A DNA stretch of 64,000 nucleotides from CALXQW01 sp031553045. GTDB lineage: Bacteria > Verrucomicrobiota > Verrucomicrobiia > Opitutales > Intestinicryptomonadaceae. The translations under genes and the position numbers were made by a program. Position 1 is the stretch's first letter; each line of letters starts with the position of its first letter. The stretch covers positions 124,001-188,000 of the forward strand of contig JAVBLZ010000001.1 in assembly GCA_031553045.1 (NCBI GenBank), given 5' to 3'. Below the pieces are notes generated by a model. It had not been told where the DNA came from and searched no databases. It worked only from the letters and a program-made list of their open reading frames with translations. Shown here in pieces: positions 1-7,308 of the stretch.

Positions 1-2
1 AA

Positions 3-380
3 ATTGAAGACGCCCTGCCCTACTATGAAAACGCACTCGGTCTCAAATGTGAAGGCATTGAAACTGTGGAAGAACAAAAAGTTAAAACGGCATTCTTTAC
101 CGTCGGCGATGTGCATATAGAGCTTCTGGAGCCAACCTCTCCTGAAAGCCCCATTGCAAAATTTTTGGAAAAAAATCCGAACGGCGGCGTGCACCATATA
201 GCTTTTGAAACTGACGACGTGCGCAAAGCTTTGGGCTGCGTAAAGGATAAGGGCGTAAAGCTCATCAATGAAGAGCCAAAAATCGGTGCGCACTCAAAGC
301 AGATAGCATTCTTGCATCCTAAAAGCACAATGGGTGTTCTTACCGAACTTTGCCAAGACGGCGATTGCGGCTGCCACTAA
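3..380 (+). CDS. mce: Methylmalonyl-CoA epimerase, 5' end missing
   Basis: Interconverts (R)- and (S)-methylmalonyl-CoA on the succinate-propionate route. The reading frame is open from the window edge, so the N-terminus is lost and the visible part (125 residues) begins inside the first VOC beta-alpha-beta unit. Family-typical stretches are visible: HIELLEP, the GGVHHIAFE segment that carries a metal-binding His, and the C-terminal LTEL. The C-terminal CQDGDCGCH tail is Cys-rich. The gene is followed after 17 bp by the decarboxylase alpha subunit, which strongly supports this role over other VOC enzymes such as glyoxalase I. Confidence 0.92.
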   Translation: MEDALPYYENALGLKCEGIETVEEQKVKTAFFTVGDVHIELLEPTSPESPIAKFLEKNPNGGVHHIAFETDDVRKALGCVKDKGVKLINEEPKIGAHSKQIAFLHPKSTMGVLTELCQDGDCGCH

Positions 381-397
381 TCTCAAATTTTAATATC

Positions 398-1951
398 ATG
401 GCTATTGACAAAAAATTATTGGAAGACTTGAAAAAGCGCAGAGAATGCGCCTTCGCCGCCGGCGGTACCGACAAGCTTGAAGCACGCTCAAAAAAGGGCT
501 TGATGTCCGCAAGAGGAAGGATTGACGCCTTTTTTGACGCAGGCACATTCCAAGAATTCGGAATGCATGTTGAGCACAACTGCCACAATTTTGGCATGGA
601 AAAAAAATCATTGCCCTGCGACGGTATCGTTACAGGCATAGGCCTTGTCAACGGCAGAAAAGTTGCCGTGTTCAGTCAAGACTTCACTGTAAGTGGAGGT
701 TCTTTGGGCAGCAACCATGCAAAGAAGATTTGCGAACTCATGCAATATGCGGCAAAGGTTGGCATGCCCGTGGTTGGCATCAACGATAGTGGCGGCGCAC
801 GCATTCAAGAAGGTGTTGAATCTTTGTCGGGCTACGGCAAAATTTTCTATCAGAATGTGAATTTGTCCGGCGTAGTTCCGCAAATTTCCATTGTTTCCGG
901 GCCATGCGCAGGCGGTGCGGCCTACAGTCCCGCCCTTATGGACTTCATTATCATGACGCAGAAAAATTCAAATCTTTTCATCTGCGGTCCACAGGTAATC
1001 ACGGCGGCAACCGGTGAAAAAGCTGACCTTGAAATGTTTGCAACCGCAAACGCACACGCTTCTGTTTCGGGCAACATACACCTTATTGCCAATGATGACA
1101 AACACGCTTTAGAACTCACCGCAAAGCTCTTGTCTTACTTGCCAAGCAACAACATGCAAGACCCTCCGCATGACCTTGCAGACAACATTGAAAAAACTTA
1201 TGACGCCGCTTTGAATGACCTTATTCCCGAGTCTTCAAAGATGCCCATGGATGTATTAAAAGTCATAGACCGCATTGTTGACACAAATTCCTTCTTTGAA
1301 ATCCAAAGCTCTTTTGCAAAAAACATTGTAGTTGGTTTTGCGAGGGTGCAGGGCATGGTTGTTGGTATCATAGCAAACCAACCAAACTTCAAGGCTGGCT
1401 GTTTAGATATAGACGCTTCCGACAAAGCCGCACGCTTTATCCGCACCTGCAACATATACAACGTTCCGATTTTAAACTTGGTTGATGTGCCGGGCTTTAT
1501 GCCAGGTTTGGCGCAGGAGCGCGGCGGCATAATACGCCACGGCGCAAAGATGCTCTTTGCATACGCTTCCGCAACTGTTCCAAAAATCACTCTGATAATG
1601 CGCAAAGCATACGGCGGCGCATATTTGGCAATGTGTTCTCAGGACATGGGCGCAGACATGGTCTTTGCTTGGCCCACTGCTGAAATTGCGGTCATGGGCG
1701 CAGAAGGCGCTGTAAGCGTGCTTTTCAAAAAAGAAATTGATTCTGACGCAGACCCAAAAGCCAAAGAAGCTCAGCTTCGTGAAGACTATCGTGCAAAGTT
1801 CTCAACACCTTATCAGGCAGCATCAAAAGGCATGGTAACAGATGTCATAGAACCCGCAGAAACTCGTGGCATAATAGCAATGGCGTTGCGCAATACTCTT
1901 TGCAAGCGTGAGGTACGCATACCTAAAAAACACGGCAATATTCCACTTTAA
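398..1951 (+). CDS. mmdA: Methylmalonyl-CoA decarboxylase alpha subunit (carboxyltransferase)
   Basis: Biotin-dependent carboxyltransferase of about 517 residues that moves the carboxyl group from methylmalonyl-CoA to the biotin carrier, releasing propionyl-CoA. Two crotonase-like carboxyltransferase halves are visible: GGARIQEG near residue 130 and GGAAYSPA near residue 171 in the first half, and the PGFMPG and AYGGAYLAM segments in the second. The frame is open further upstream, but the ATG at 398 (MAIDKK) just after the epimerase stop gives the normal family length. The same fold occurs in propionyl-CoA carboxylase beta; the adjoining OadG- and OadB-type genes point to the decarboxylase. 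Confidence 0.93.
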   Translation: MAIDKKLLEDLKKRRECAFAAGGTDKLEARSKKGLMSARGRIDAFFDAGTFQEFGMHVEHNCHNFGMEKKSLPCDGIVTGIGLVNGRKVAVFSQDFTVSGGSLGSNHAKKICELMQYAAKVGMPVVGINDSGGARIQEGVESLSGYGKIFYQNVNLSGVVPQISIVSGPCAGGAAYSPALMDFIIMTQKNSNLFICGPQVITAATGEKADLEMFATANAHASVSGNIHLIANDDKHALELTAKLLSYLPSNNMQDPPHDLADNIEKTYDAALNDLIPESSKMPMDVLKVIDRIVDTNSFFEIQSSFAKNIVVGFARVQGMVVGIIANQPNFKAGCLDIDASDKAARFIRTCNIYNVPILNLVDVPGFMPGLAQERGGIIRHGAKMLFAYASATVPKITLIMRKAYGGAYLAMCSQDMGADMVFAWPTAEIAVMGAEGAVSVLFKKEIDSDADPKAKEAQLREDYRAKFSTPYQAASKGMVTDVIEPAETRGIIAMALRNTLCKREVRIPKKHGNIPL

Positions 1952-1973
1952 TACTAAAAAGTTTTATACATAA

Positions 1974-2381
1974 ATGAATCCTATATTCTCAGTATCAATG
2001 GGGCTCTACCCAGATTTCACTACGACAATGATGTTCATGGCAGTCGGCCTTATCATTGTTTTCGTAGTGCTCTGCGGTTTGGCAGTTTTCACGCAACTTT
2101 TCGGATATGTGTTTACGCATGCTGAAAAGCTCAATAAAAAGGCGCAACCCTCACCTGCTGCAAATGCTGTTGTGGCTGCTCCAAAGGCGGTTTCAGCACA
2201 GCCCACACCAACGGCTAACGTTGCAGACTCACGCATTTTGGCAATAATAAGCGCTGCGGTTTTCACCGTGTTAAAAAGCCCAAATTGCAGGATAGTTTCT
2301 GTAACACCTGCACCTTATGATGCAGGCTGGGCAAATAGCGGCAGACAATCAATATTCACATCTCACACCCCAAAAAAATAA
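1974..2381 (+). CDS. OadG-type gamma subunit of the Na+-pumping decarboxylase
   Basis: Small membrane subunit (135 residues) thought to hold the carboxyltransferase and carrier against the membrane beta subunit. One transmembrane helix spans about residues 17-42, followed by a Lys- and Ala/Pro-rich linker. A short C-terminal region ending in APYDAGWANSGRQ matches the W-x-x-x-GR ending typical of the OadG family. It lies between mmdA (22 bp upstream) and the biotin carrier (9 bp downstream), in the usual order for these pumps. No Shine-Dalgarno is visible before the ATG. Confidence 0.85.
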   Translation: MNPIFSVSMGLYPDFTTTMMFMAVGLIIVFVVLCGLAVFTQLFGYVFTHAEKLNKKAQPSPAANAVVAAPKAVSAQPTPTANVADSRILAIISAAVFTVLKSPNCRIVSVTPAPYDAGWANSGRQSIFTSHTPKK

Positions 2382-2390
2382 TAGCTTTAA

Positions 2391-2789
2391 ATGAATACAA
2401 AAAAATTACGCATAACTGTTGAAGGTAAATCATACGACGTTGTAGTTGAAATGCTCGACGGCGTTCATAATACAGCATCCTCAATGCCATCAGCGCCCGT
2501 TGCGGTTGCAGCCCCTGTTGCGGCTGTACCAGCAGCACCTGCACCTGTTGCAACCCCTGTTGCAGCACCCGCCGGCGCAAATTCCGTGCCCTGCCCGCTT
2601 TCCGCAATAGTAGTATCTGTTGATGTAAAAGTAGGCCAGCAAGTCAATGAAGGCGACAAGCTCGTTACGCTTGAAGCTATGAAGATGAATACTTTTGTAT
2701 TTTCTCCACGCGCCGGCACAATATCTGAAATCAGCGTTGCAGCCGGTCAAAGCGTTGCGGAAGGTCAATCCTTGATAAGCTTTGCATAG
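2391..2789 (+). CDS. mmdC: Biotin carboxyl carrier subunit of methylmalonyl-CoA decarboxylase
   Basis: Carrier protein of 132 residues that shuttles the carboxyl group between MmdA and MmdB. After a short N-terminal beta region there is an Ala/Pro/Val-rich flexible linker at about residues 30-62, then a barrel-sandwich biotinyl domain. The motif EAMKMN places the biotinylated lysine at residue 98, about 35 residues from the C-terminus as in other biotin carriers. It would be modified by the BirA-like ligase at 59987-60865. Confidence 0.93.
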   Translation: MNTKKLRITVEGKSYDVVVEMLDGVHNTASSMPSAPVAVAAPVAAVPAAPAPVATPVAAPAGANSVPCPLSAIVVSVDVKVGQQVNEGDKLVTLEAMKMNTFVFSPRAGTISEISVAAGQSVAEGQSLISFA

Positions 2790-2792
2790 CAC

Positions 2793-2821
2793 TTTGTACG
2801 GATAAACTTTGTCCGTACAAA
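2793..2821 (+). other. Intercistronic stem-loop between carrier and beta-subunit genes
   Basis: A perfect 10-bp inverted repeat (TTTGTACGGA at 2793-2802, TCCGTACAAA at 2812-2821) with a 9-nt loop starts 3 bp after the carrier stop codon. No T-run follows, so it does not look like an intrinsic terminator. It could protect or process the upstream mRNA segment, giving more soluble subunits than membrane subunit; that role is inference. Confidence 0.5.
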
Positions 2822-2876
2822 TAAATTTCAACCTCTCCTAAGTCTTTTCAAAGATTTTAGGGCAATAAAATAAAAA

Positions 2877-4457
2877 ATGTTAGAAACTTTAACAAATCTA
2901 TTTCTCAATACGGGCTTTTTCTACGTGGATTGGCGCACTATTGTAATGTGGCTTGTTGTTTTTATACTGCTATATTTGGCGGTATTTAAACAGTATGAGC
3001 CTTTGCTTTTGGTGCCCATTGCGTTTGGCGCATTGCTCGCAAACTTGCCAACGCTTGGCATATTGAACAACCCATCCGGCCCTGTGCTATCACACGCAAG
3101 CGGCACTGTCGAATACGTTTTTGCAGACCGCAAAGACAAGGTGGAAATGCCACGCTCTCCAAAAGTGATGTGCAAAAATATTACGGACGTGCTGGGCAAA
3201 GACCCTCTTGAAGATGCGGCAATTCAGCAAAAGCTTCAGGAATATTTTTCAATACTGGCGGAATCCACTTCTGCAGAGGCTCGCACAAAGCCGCAACTGC
3301 TTGCAAGGGGTATGCCTGACTTACTGGCGATTGTATCCAAAGATAAGGCTGAAAAATCTTATACCGTAAAGTTTGGCGATAAAGAAATCAAAGTCCGCAA
3401 GAGCGATGAATTTGTCTGGGCAAAGGCTGGCGGCAGGGTTACGGATGTCAACGTAAAATCAGGTCAGGAAGTGATAGCCGGAGACACTTTGATGAATATT
3501 TATGACTCGCACTCCGGTGGTTTATTCTACTACGTGCGTCAGGGTGTTTTGCTTGAAATATTCCCGCCGCTTATTTTCTTGGGCGTTGGCGCACTTACAG
3601 ACTTTGGTCCGTTAATTGCGAATCCTAAGACGCTCCTTTTGGGCGCTGCGGCACAGTTCGGCATATTTGTAACATTTGTTGGGGCTCTATTCATATTTGG
3701 GTTTAGCGCTCCTGAAGCCGCTTCTATTGGTATCATAGGCGGCGCCGACGGTCCAACATCCATCTTTACAACAAATAAGCTTGCGCCGCATTTGCTAGGG
3801 CCAATCGCTGTTGCGGCATATAGCTATATGGCGTTGGTACCCGTTATACAGCCCCCTATCATGAGGCTGCTTACGACCGAAAAAGAACGTAAAATTAAGA
3901 TGACCACACTGCGCAAAGTAAGCCGCACTGAGAAACTGGTTTTTGCGTTGATTGTTACAATATTCTGCATCATGCTTGTACCAGACGCTTCCGCATTGAT
4001 AGGCATGCTTATGTTGGGCAACTTCCTGCGTGAATGCGCCGTTACAGAGCGTTTAAGCAAAGCCGCACAAAATGAAATCATCAACATTGTTACTATATTC
4101 CTCGGGGCATCCGTAGGTATCACAATGGCGGGCGACAGGTTCTTAACCAAAGAAACTTTGTTTATATTGTTCTTGGGCGTCGTAGCTTTTGCCTTTGCAA
4201 CCGCCGGCGGCGTTTGCGTTGCTAAAATTATGAATTTGTTCCTACCAAAAGATCAAAAGATAAACCCACTTATTGGTTCTGCAGGCGTTTCCGCCGTGCC
4301 AATGGCAGCCCGTGTATCGCATGTTGAAGGACAAAAGGCGGACCCTTCAAACTTCCTCATAATGCATGCCATGGGGCCCAATGTTGCGGGCGTTATAGGC
4401 TCTGCGGTTGCGGCCGGTTTCTTTATATCTTCCCTTTCAAGCTTAGTTTCTCATTAA
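2877..4457 (+). CDS. mmdB: Methylmalonyl-CoA decarboxylase beta subunit (Na+ pump) with an extra inserted domain
   Basis: Membrane subunit that decarboxylates carboxybiotin and exports Na+. The family core is clear: FPPLIFLGVGALTDFGPL, LLGAAAQFGIF, GGADGPTSI and the C-terminal GPNVAGVIGSAVAAG, with about ten hydrophobic segments. At 526 residues it is clearly longer than the 375-435 typical of OadB/MmdB/GcdB. The extra length is a hydrophilic insert at about residues 75-215, between the N-terminal helices and the conserved core. Residues 183-210 of the insert read like half of a lipoyl/biotinyl barrel (GGRVTDV, VKSGQEV, AGDTLM) but contain no MKM lysine. Confidence 0.9.
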   Translation: MLETLTNLFLNTGFFYVDWRTIVMWLVVFILLYLAVFKQYEPLLLVPIAFGALLANLPTLGILNNPSGPVLSHASGTVEYVFADRKDKVEMPRSPKVMCKNITDVLGKDPLEDAAIQQKLQEYFSILAESTSAEARTKPQLLARGMPDLLAIVSKDKAEKSYTVKFGDKEIKVRKSDEFVWAKAGGRVTDVNVKSGQEVIAGDTLMNIYDSHSGGLFYYVRQGVLLEIFPPLIFLGVGALTDFGPLIANPKTLLLGAAAQFGIFVTFVGALFIFGFSAPEAASIGIIGGADGPTSIFTTNKLAPHLLGPIAVAAYSYMALVPVIQPPIMRLLTTEKERKIKMTTLRKVSRTEKLVFALIVTIFCIMLVPDASALIGMLMLGNFLRECAVTERLSKAAQNEIINIVTIFLGASVGITMAGDRFLTKETLFILFLGVVAFAFATAGGVCVAKIMNLFLPKDQKINPLIGSAGVSAVPMAARVSHVEGQKADPSNFLIMHAMGPNVAGVIGSAVAAGFFISSLSSLVSH

Positions 4458-4463
4458 AATAAT

Positions 4464-4499
4464 TTTGAGCGGGTTTGTGTTTTTGCAGGCTCGCTCAAA
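4464..4499 (+). terminator. Weak hairpin between mmdB and the CoA-transferase gene
   Basis: TTTGAGCG at 4464-4471 pairs with CGCTCAAA at 4492-4499 around a GT-rich loop and is followed by TTGTTTAAAA. The tail is poor in T, so it may attenuate or process the mRNA rather than terminate fully. The next gene starts 36 bp on and belongs to the same pathway. Confidence 0.35.
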
Positions 4500-4534
4500 T
4501 TGTTTAAAAAAATAACACTTTATTCTTAATAAAA

Positions 4535-6016
4535 ATGAAATACAAAATTATGACGGCTGAAGAAGCCGCAAGTCTTATCAACAATGGCGACAATCTTGCA
4601 ATAAGCGGCTTTACACCCGCAGGCGCAATTAAAGACATCCCCCTTGCATTGGCAAAACGTGCGGAGGCGGAACACGCTGCCGGAAGACCTTTCAAGGTGA
4701 ATATTGTTTCCGGCGCATCTACTGGCGCATCTTGCGACGGCGCTTTGGCAAGGGCAAAGGCAATCAATTTCCGTACGCCCTACCAATCCAATGACGATGT
4801 GCGCAAGGCTTCAAACACAAATGAAATCAACTTTGTGGATATGCACTTGTCTTTGACGGCGCAATTTATGAATTACGGTTTTCTGGGCAAATTCAATTTT
4901 GCAATAGTTGAGGCGGTTGACGTTTCAGACAATGGCGAAATTGTGCTTTCAACCTCAGTAGGCGTATCGCCCACAGCGTTAAAATTGGCGGATAAAATTT
5001 TGATAGAGCTTAATGAATATCATTCCAAATCATTGAGAGGTTTTCATGATATTTACGAGACTCAAAATCCTCCACACAGGCGTGAAATACCGATTTATTC
5101 AGCTAAAGACAGGATCGGCAGCCCCATTGTCAAGGTTGACCCAAGCAAGATTGTCGGTATAGTAAAAACAAATAGGCCTGACGAAGTTGGCGGCTTTAAA
5201 CCTTCAGACCCAATCACAGATAAAATCGGGCAAAACGTGGCGGATTTTCTTGCATCTGAAATGAAAGCAGGCAGGATCCCCGCAGAATTTTTGCCAATAC
5301 AAAGCGGCGTGGGCAATATAGCAAATGCCGTCTTGGGCGCAATGGGCAAACATCCCGATATCCCTCGCTTTTGCATGTATTCTGAAGTTCTGCAAGACTC
5401 CGTAATAGACCTCATTGCAGCAGACAATATTGAATGCGCAAGCGCAACCTCACTCACGGTAACTCCTGAAAAAGTTCAAGAGCTCTATAAGAATATGGAT
5501 TTCTTTAGGGATAAAATTATTTTGCGCCCTCTGGAAATTTCAAACAATCCTGAAGTTGCGCGCAGAATAGGCGTTGTATCAATCAACACCGCCATTGAGG
5601 CAGACCTTTTCGGCAACATCAATTCTTCACACATAATGGGCAAGAATTTGATGAACGGCATTGGCGGTAGCGGAGACTTTACACGCTCTGCATACATTTC
5701 AATATTCACAACCCCCGCCTTGGCAAAGGGCGGCGCAATAAGCGCAATAGTGCCGTTGGTATCGCATTGCGACCACAGCGAACACAGCGTGAATATTATA
5801 ATCACTGAAGAAGGCGTTGCAGACTTGCGTGGCAAAAGCCCAATGCAAAGGGCAAAAATCATCATAGAAAAATGCGCTGCGCCTGAATACAGAGATTTGT
5901 TGAACACTTATCTTAAGAGCGTGCCTTTGGGCCATACGCCGCAGACTTTGGCGAAAGCTTTTGCATTGCATGAAGCCTTCGTAAATGAGGGCGATATGCG
6001 TAAAGCAAAGTTCTAA
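4535..6016 (+). CDS. Succinyl-CoA:propionate/acetate CoA-transferase
   Basis: Class I CoA-transferase of the acetyl-CoA hydrolase/transferase family, 493 residues. In this setting it most likely transfers CoA from propionyl-CoA to succinate, recharging succinyl-CoA for the mutase and releasing propionate. The SEVLQD motif puts the expected catalytic glutamate at residue 284, close to the position known in AarC-type enzymes. The GVGNIANAVLGAM and SGGSGDFTRSA-like (here GIGGSGDFTRSA) segments are also family-typical. Succinyl-CoA:acetate transfer is the main alternative. The start follows the AATAAAA leader. Confidence 0.85.
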   Translation: MKYKIMTAEEAASLINNGDNLAISGFTPAGAIKDIPLALAKRAEAEHAAGRPFKVNIVSGASTGASCDGALARAKAINFRTPYQSNDDVRKASNTNEINFVDMHLSLTAQFMNYGFLGKFNFAIVEAVDVSDNGEIVLSTSVGVSPTALKLADKILIELNEYHSKSLRGFHDIYETQNPPHRREIPIYSAKDRIGSPIVKVDPSKIVGIVKTNRPDEVGGFKPSDPITDKIGQNVADFLASEMKAGRIPAEFLPIQSGVGNIANAVLGAMGKHPDIPRFCMYSEVLQDSVIDLIAADNIECASATSLTVTPEKVQELYKNMDFFRDKIILRPLEISNNPEVARRIGVVSINTAIEADLFGNINSSHIMGKNLMNGIGGSGDFTRSAYISIFTTPALAKGGAISAIVPLVSHCDHSEHSVNIIITEEGVADLRGKSPMQRAKIIIEKCAAPEYRDLLNTYLKSVPLGHTPQTLAKAFALHEAFVNEGDMRKAKF

Positions 6017-6021
6017 ATTTT

Positions 6022-6067
6022 AAGTGCGCCGGATAGATTTGTTAATACGGCGCACTTATTTTTTTTA
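6022..6067 (+). terminator. Rho-independent terminator of the propionate operon
   Basis: A perfect 10-bp stem (AAGTGCGCCG at 6022-6031, CGGCGCACTT at 6048-6057) is followed by A and a run of eight T. It lies just after the CoA-transferase stop and only a few bases before the next start, so the following gene probably has little read-through or overlaps the tail of this terminator. Confidence 0.85.
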
Positions 6068-6071
6068 AGAA

Positions 6072-7013
6072 ATGAAAATAATAAACCTGATATTTTTAAT
6101 TGCGATGGGCGTTTTTTTTCAACGCCTCTTTGCTGAGGATGTCAGGTTTTTATTTATAGCCCCCACTGCTGAAACGCCCGAAAGCGCCCCTATTATCAAA
6201 GGGTTGCATGACGGCGCAAAGGAGTATTTAAGAACTTCCAAACAGGGATATTCTCTGCAGACTGTCTATGCTGCAAATAATGAGGAGTGTGTTGACGTAT
6301 TAAAAAGGGCGTATCTTGAAGGCTTTAAAAATATTGCAATTCTGCCCGCACAAAAGCCAGATTCAAACTTGTGTTCGCAAATTGCAAACCTAGCCAAACA
6401 AAATTTGAATATAATTTTGCTTGGTAAATTTGCAGAATCTACAGATGCAAAGTTGTTGATAAAAGATGACTATACGCAGCTTGGCAAAAAACTTTCTGAA
6501 GCCGTAAAGCCATTTGAAAATGCTGTCGGGCTTAGCACTTTGGTTTTTAAATCCACAGATTATCCTTACGCTCTTGATGAAAAAGTTTCTCAAGACTTGC
6601 TTTCAAATTTCAAAAACTGTGTGCAAAACGATATTGTTTTATACAGTCTTTATGAGGCGCAAAATAAAACTCATTTGCAGAGGTTGGATAATTACGTACT
6701 CTTATTTTTATCCCCCGCACCGATTGCCAATGCAAAGCACTTTATGCCTTCCAGAAACAGACTTTTTGCAATCTGCCTTGGGGCGTCTCCGCAAACTGCG
6801 GTGCTGCTAAAAAAATCGCAGCTTGATATGTGCGTAAGCCCCGATTATTACGGCTACGGCTACATTGCCGCAAGAGAGCTTATCTACGCCGATATTGGCA
6901 AGTCTGCAGCGCAAAAGGAATTTCTGTTGCCGCTAAAAATCTACACGAAAAAAAACGCCGACGAATATAAAAACGAGTGGGGCAAATTCATTCAGGAAGA
7001 CTCCTCTCTCTAG
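6072..7013 (+). CDS. Periplasmic binding protein-like protein (sugar-type), exported
   Basis: A 313-residue protein with an N-terminal hydrophobic signal (about residues 1-21, ending near LFAED). It has the alternating beta/alpha pattern of type I periplasmic binding proteins: RFLFIAPTAETPESAPIIKGLHDGAKEYL at the start, then an NIAILPAQKPDS segment. No permease or ATPase gene adjoins it, so the ligand and partner are unknown; it may be an orphan receptor or sensor-linked protein. The last codon is TAG, whose G is the first base of the inverted-repeat element at 7013-7226. Without the element the same place would read TAA, so the protein end is probably unchanged. Confidence 0.65.
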   Translation: MKIINLIFLIAMGVFFQRLFAEDVRFLFIAPTAETPESAPIIKGLHDGAKEYLRTSKQGYSLQTVYAANNEECVDVLKRAYLEGFKNIAILPAQKPDSNLCSQIANLAKQNLNIILLGKFAESTDAKLLIKDDYTQLGKKLSEAVKPFENAVGLSTLVFKSTDYPYALDEKVSQDLLSNFKNCVQNDIVLYSLYEAQNKTHLQRLDNYVLLFLSPAPIANAKHFMPSRNRLFAICLGASPQTAVLLKKSQLDMCVSPDYYGYGYIAARELIYADIGKSAAQKEFLLPLKIYTKKNADEYKNEWGKFIQEDSSL

Positions 7014-7226
7014 AGCGCATCCCAATTAAATTGTAACAAGGTTTCTTGTTTCTGAAGATCGGATGTCCCTTCGTTTTGGCTTAACTAGTTTCGATGAAAA
7101 AAAGCATTGGGTTCGGATTTAGGCTGGAAGCGTAATGAATTACATGACCTGTCTGTGTCCGAACCCAAGCGGAGTTGTTCGCGAAAATACTTTACCAAAA
7201 CGAAGGCATTTAATTGGGATATGCTC
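7013..7226. mobile_element. 214-bp non-autonomous inverted-repeat element (MITE-like), TA-flanked
   Basis: The ends are imperfect inverted repeats: GAGCGCATCCCAATTAAAT at the left (7013-7031) and the inverted form at 7208-7226, with two mismatches. TA dinucleotides flank both sides (7011-7012 and 7227-7228). Inside are two more nested perfect inverted repeats, 12 bp (7068-7079 with 7195-7206) and 11 bp (7107-7117 with 7158-7168), plus a small ACAAG/CTTGT hairpin near 7036. There is no open frame for a transposase. The GAG ends and TA duplication are reminiscent of IS5- or IS630-type elements. A structured RNA between converging genes is the alternative reading. Confidence 0.6.
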
Positions 7227-7308
7227 TAAATTTAATGCTGATTAAAAGCACTGAAATATACGCCGGAAACTTACAACTGCTATATCGGCTAAGCTTTTAT
7301 ATTTTGAT

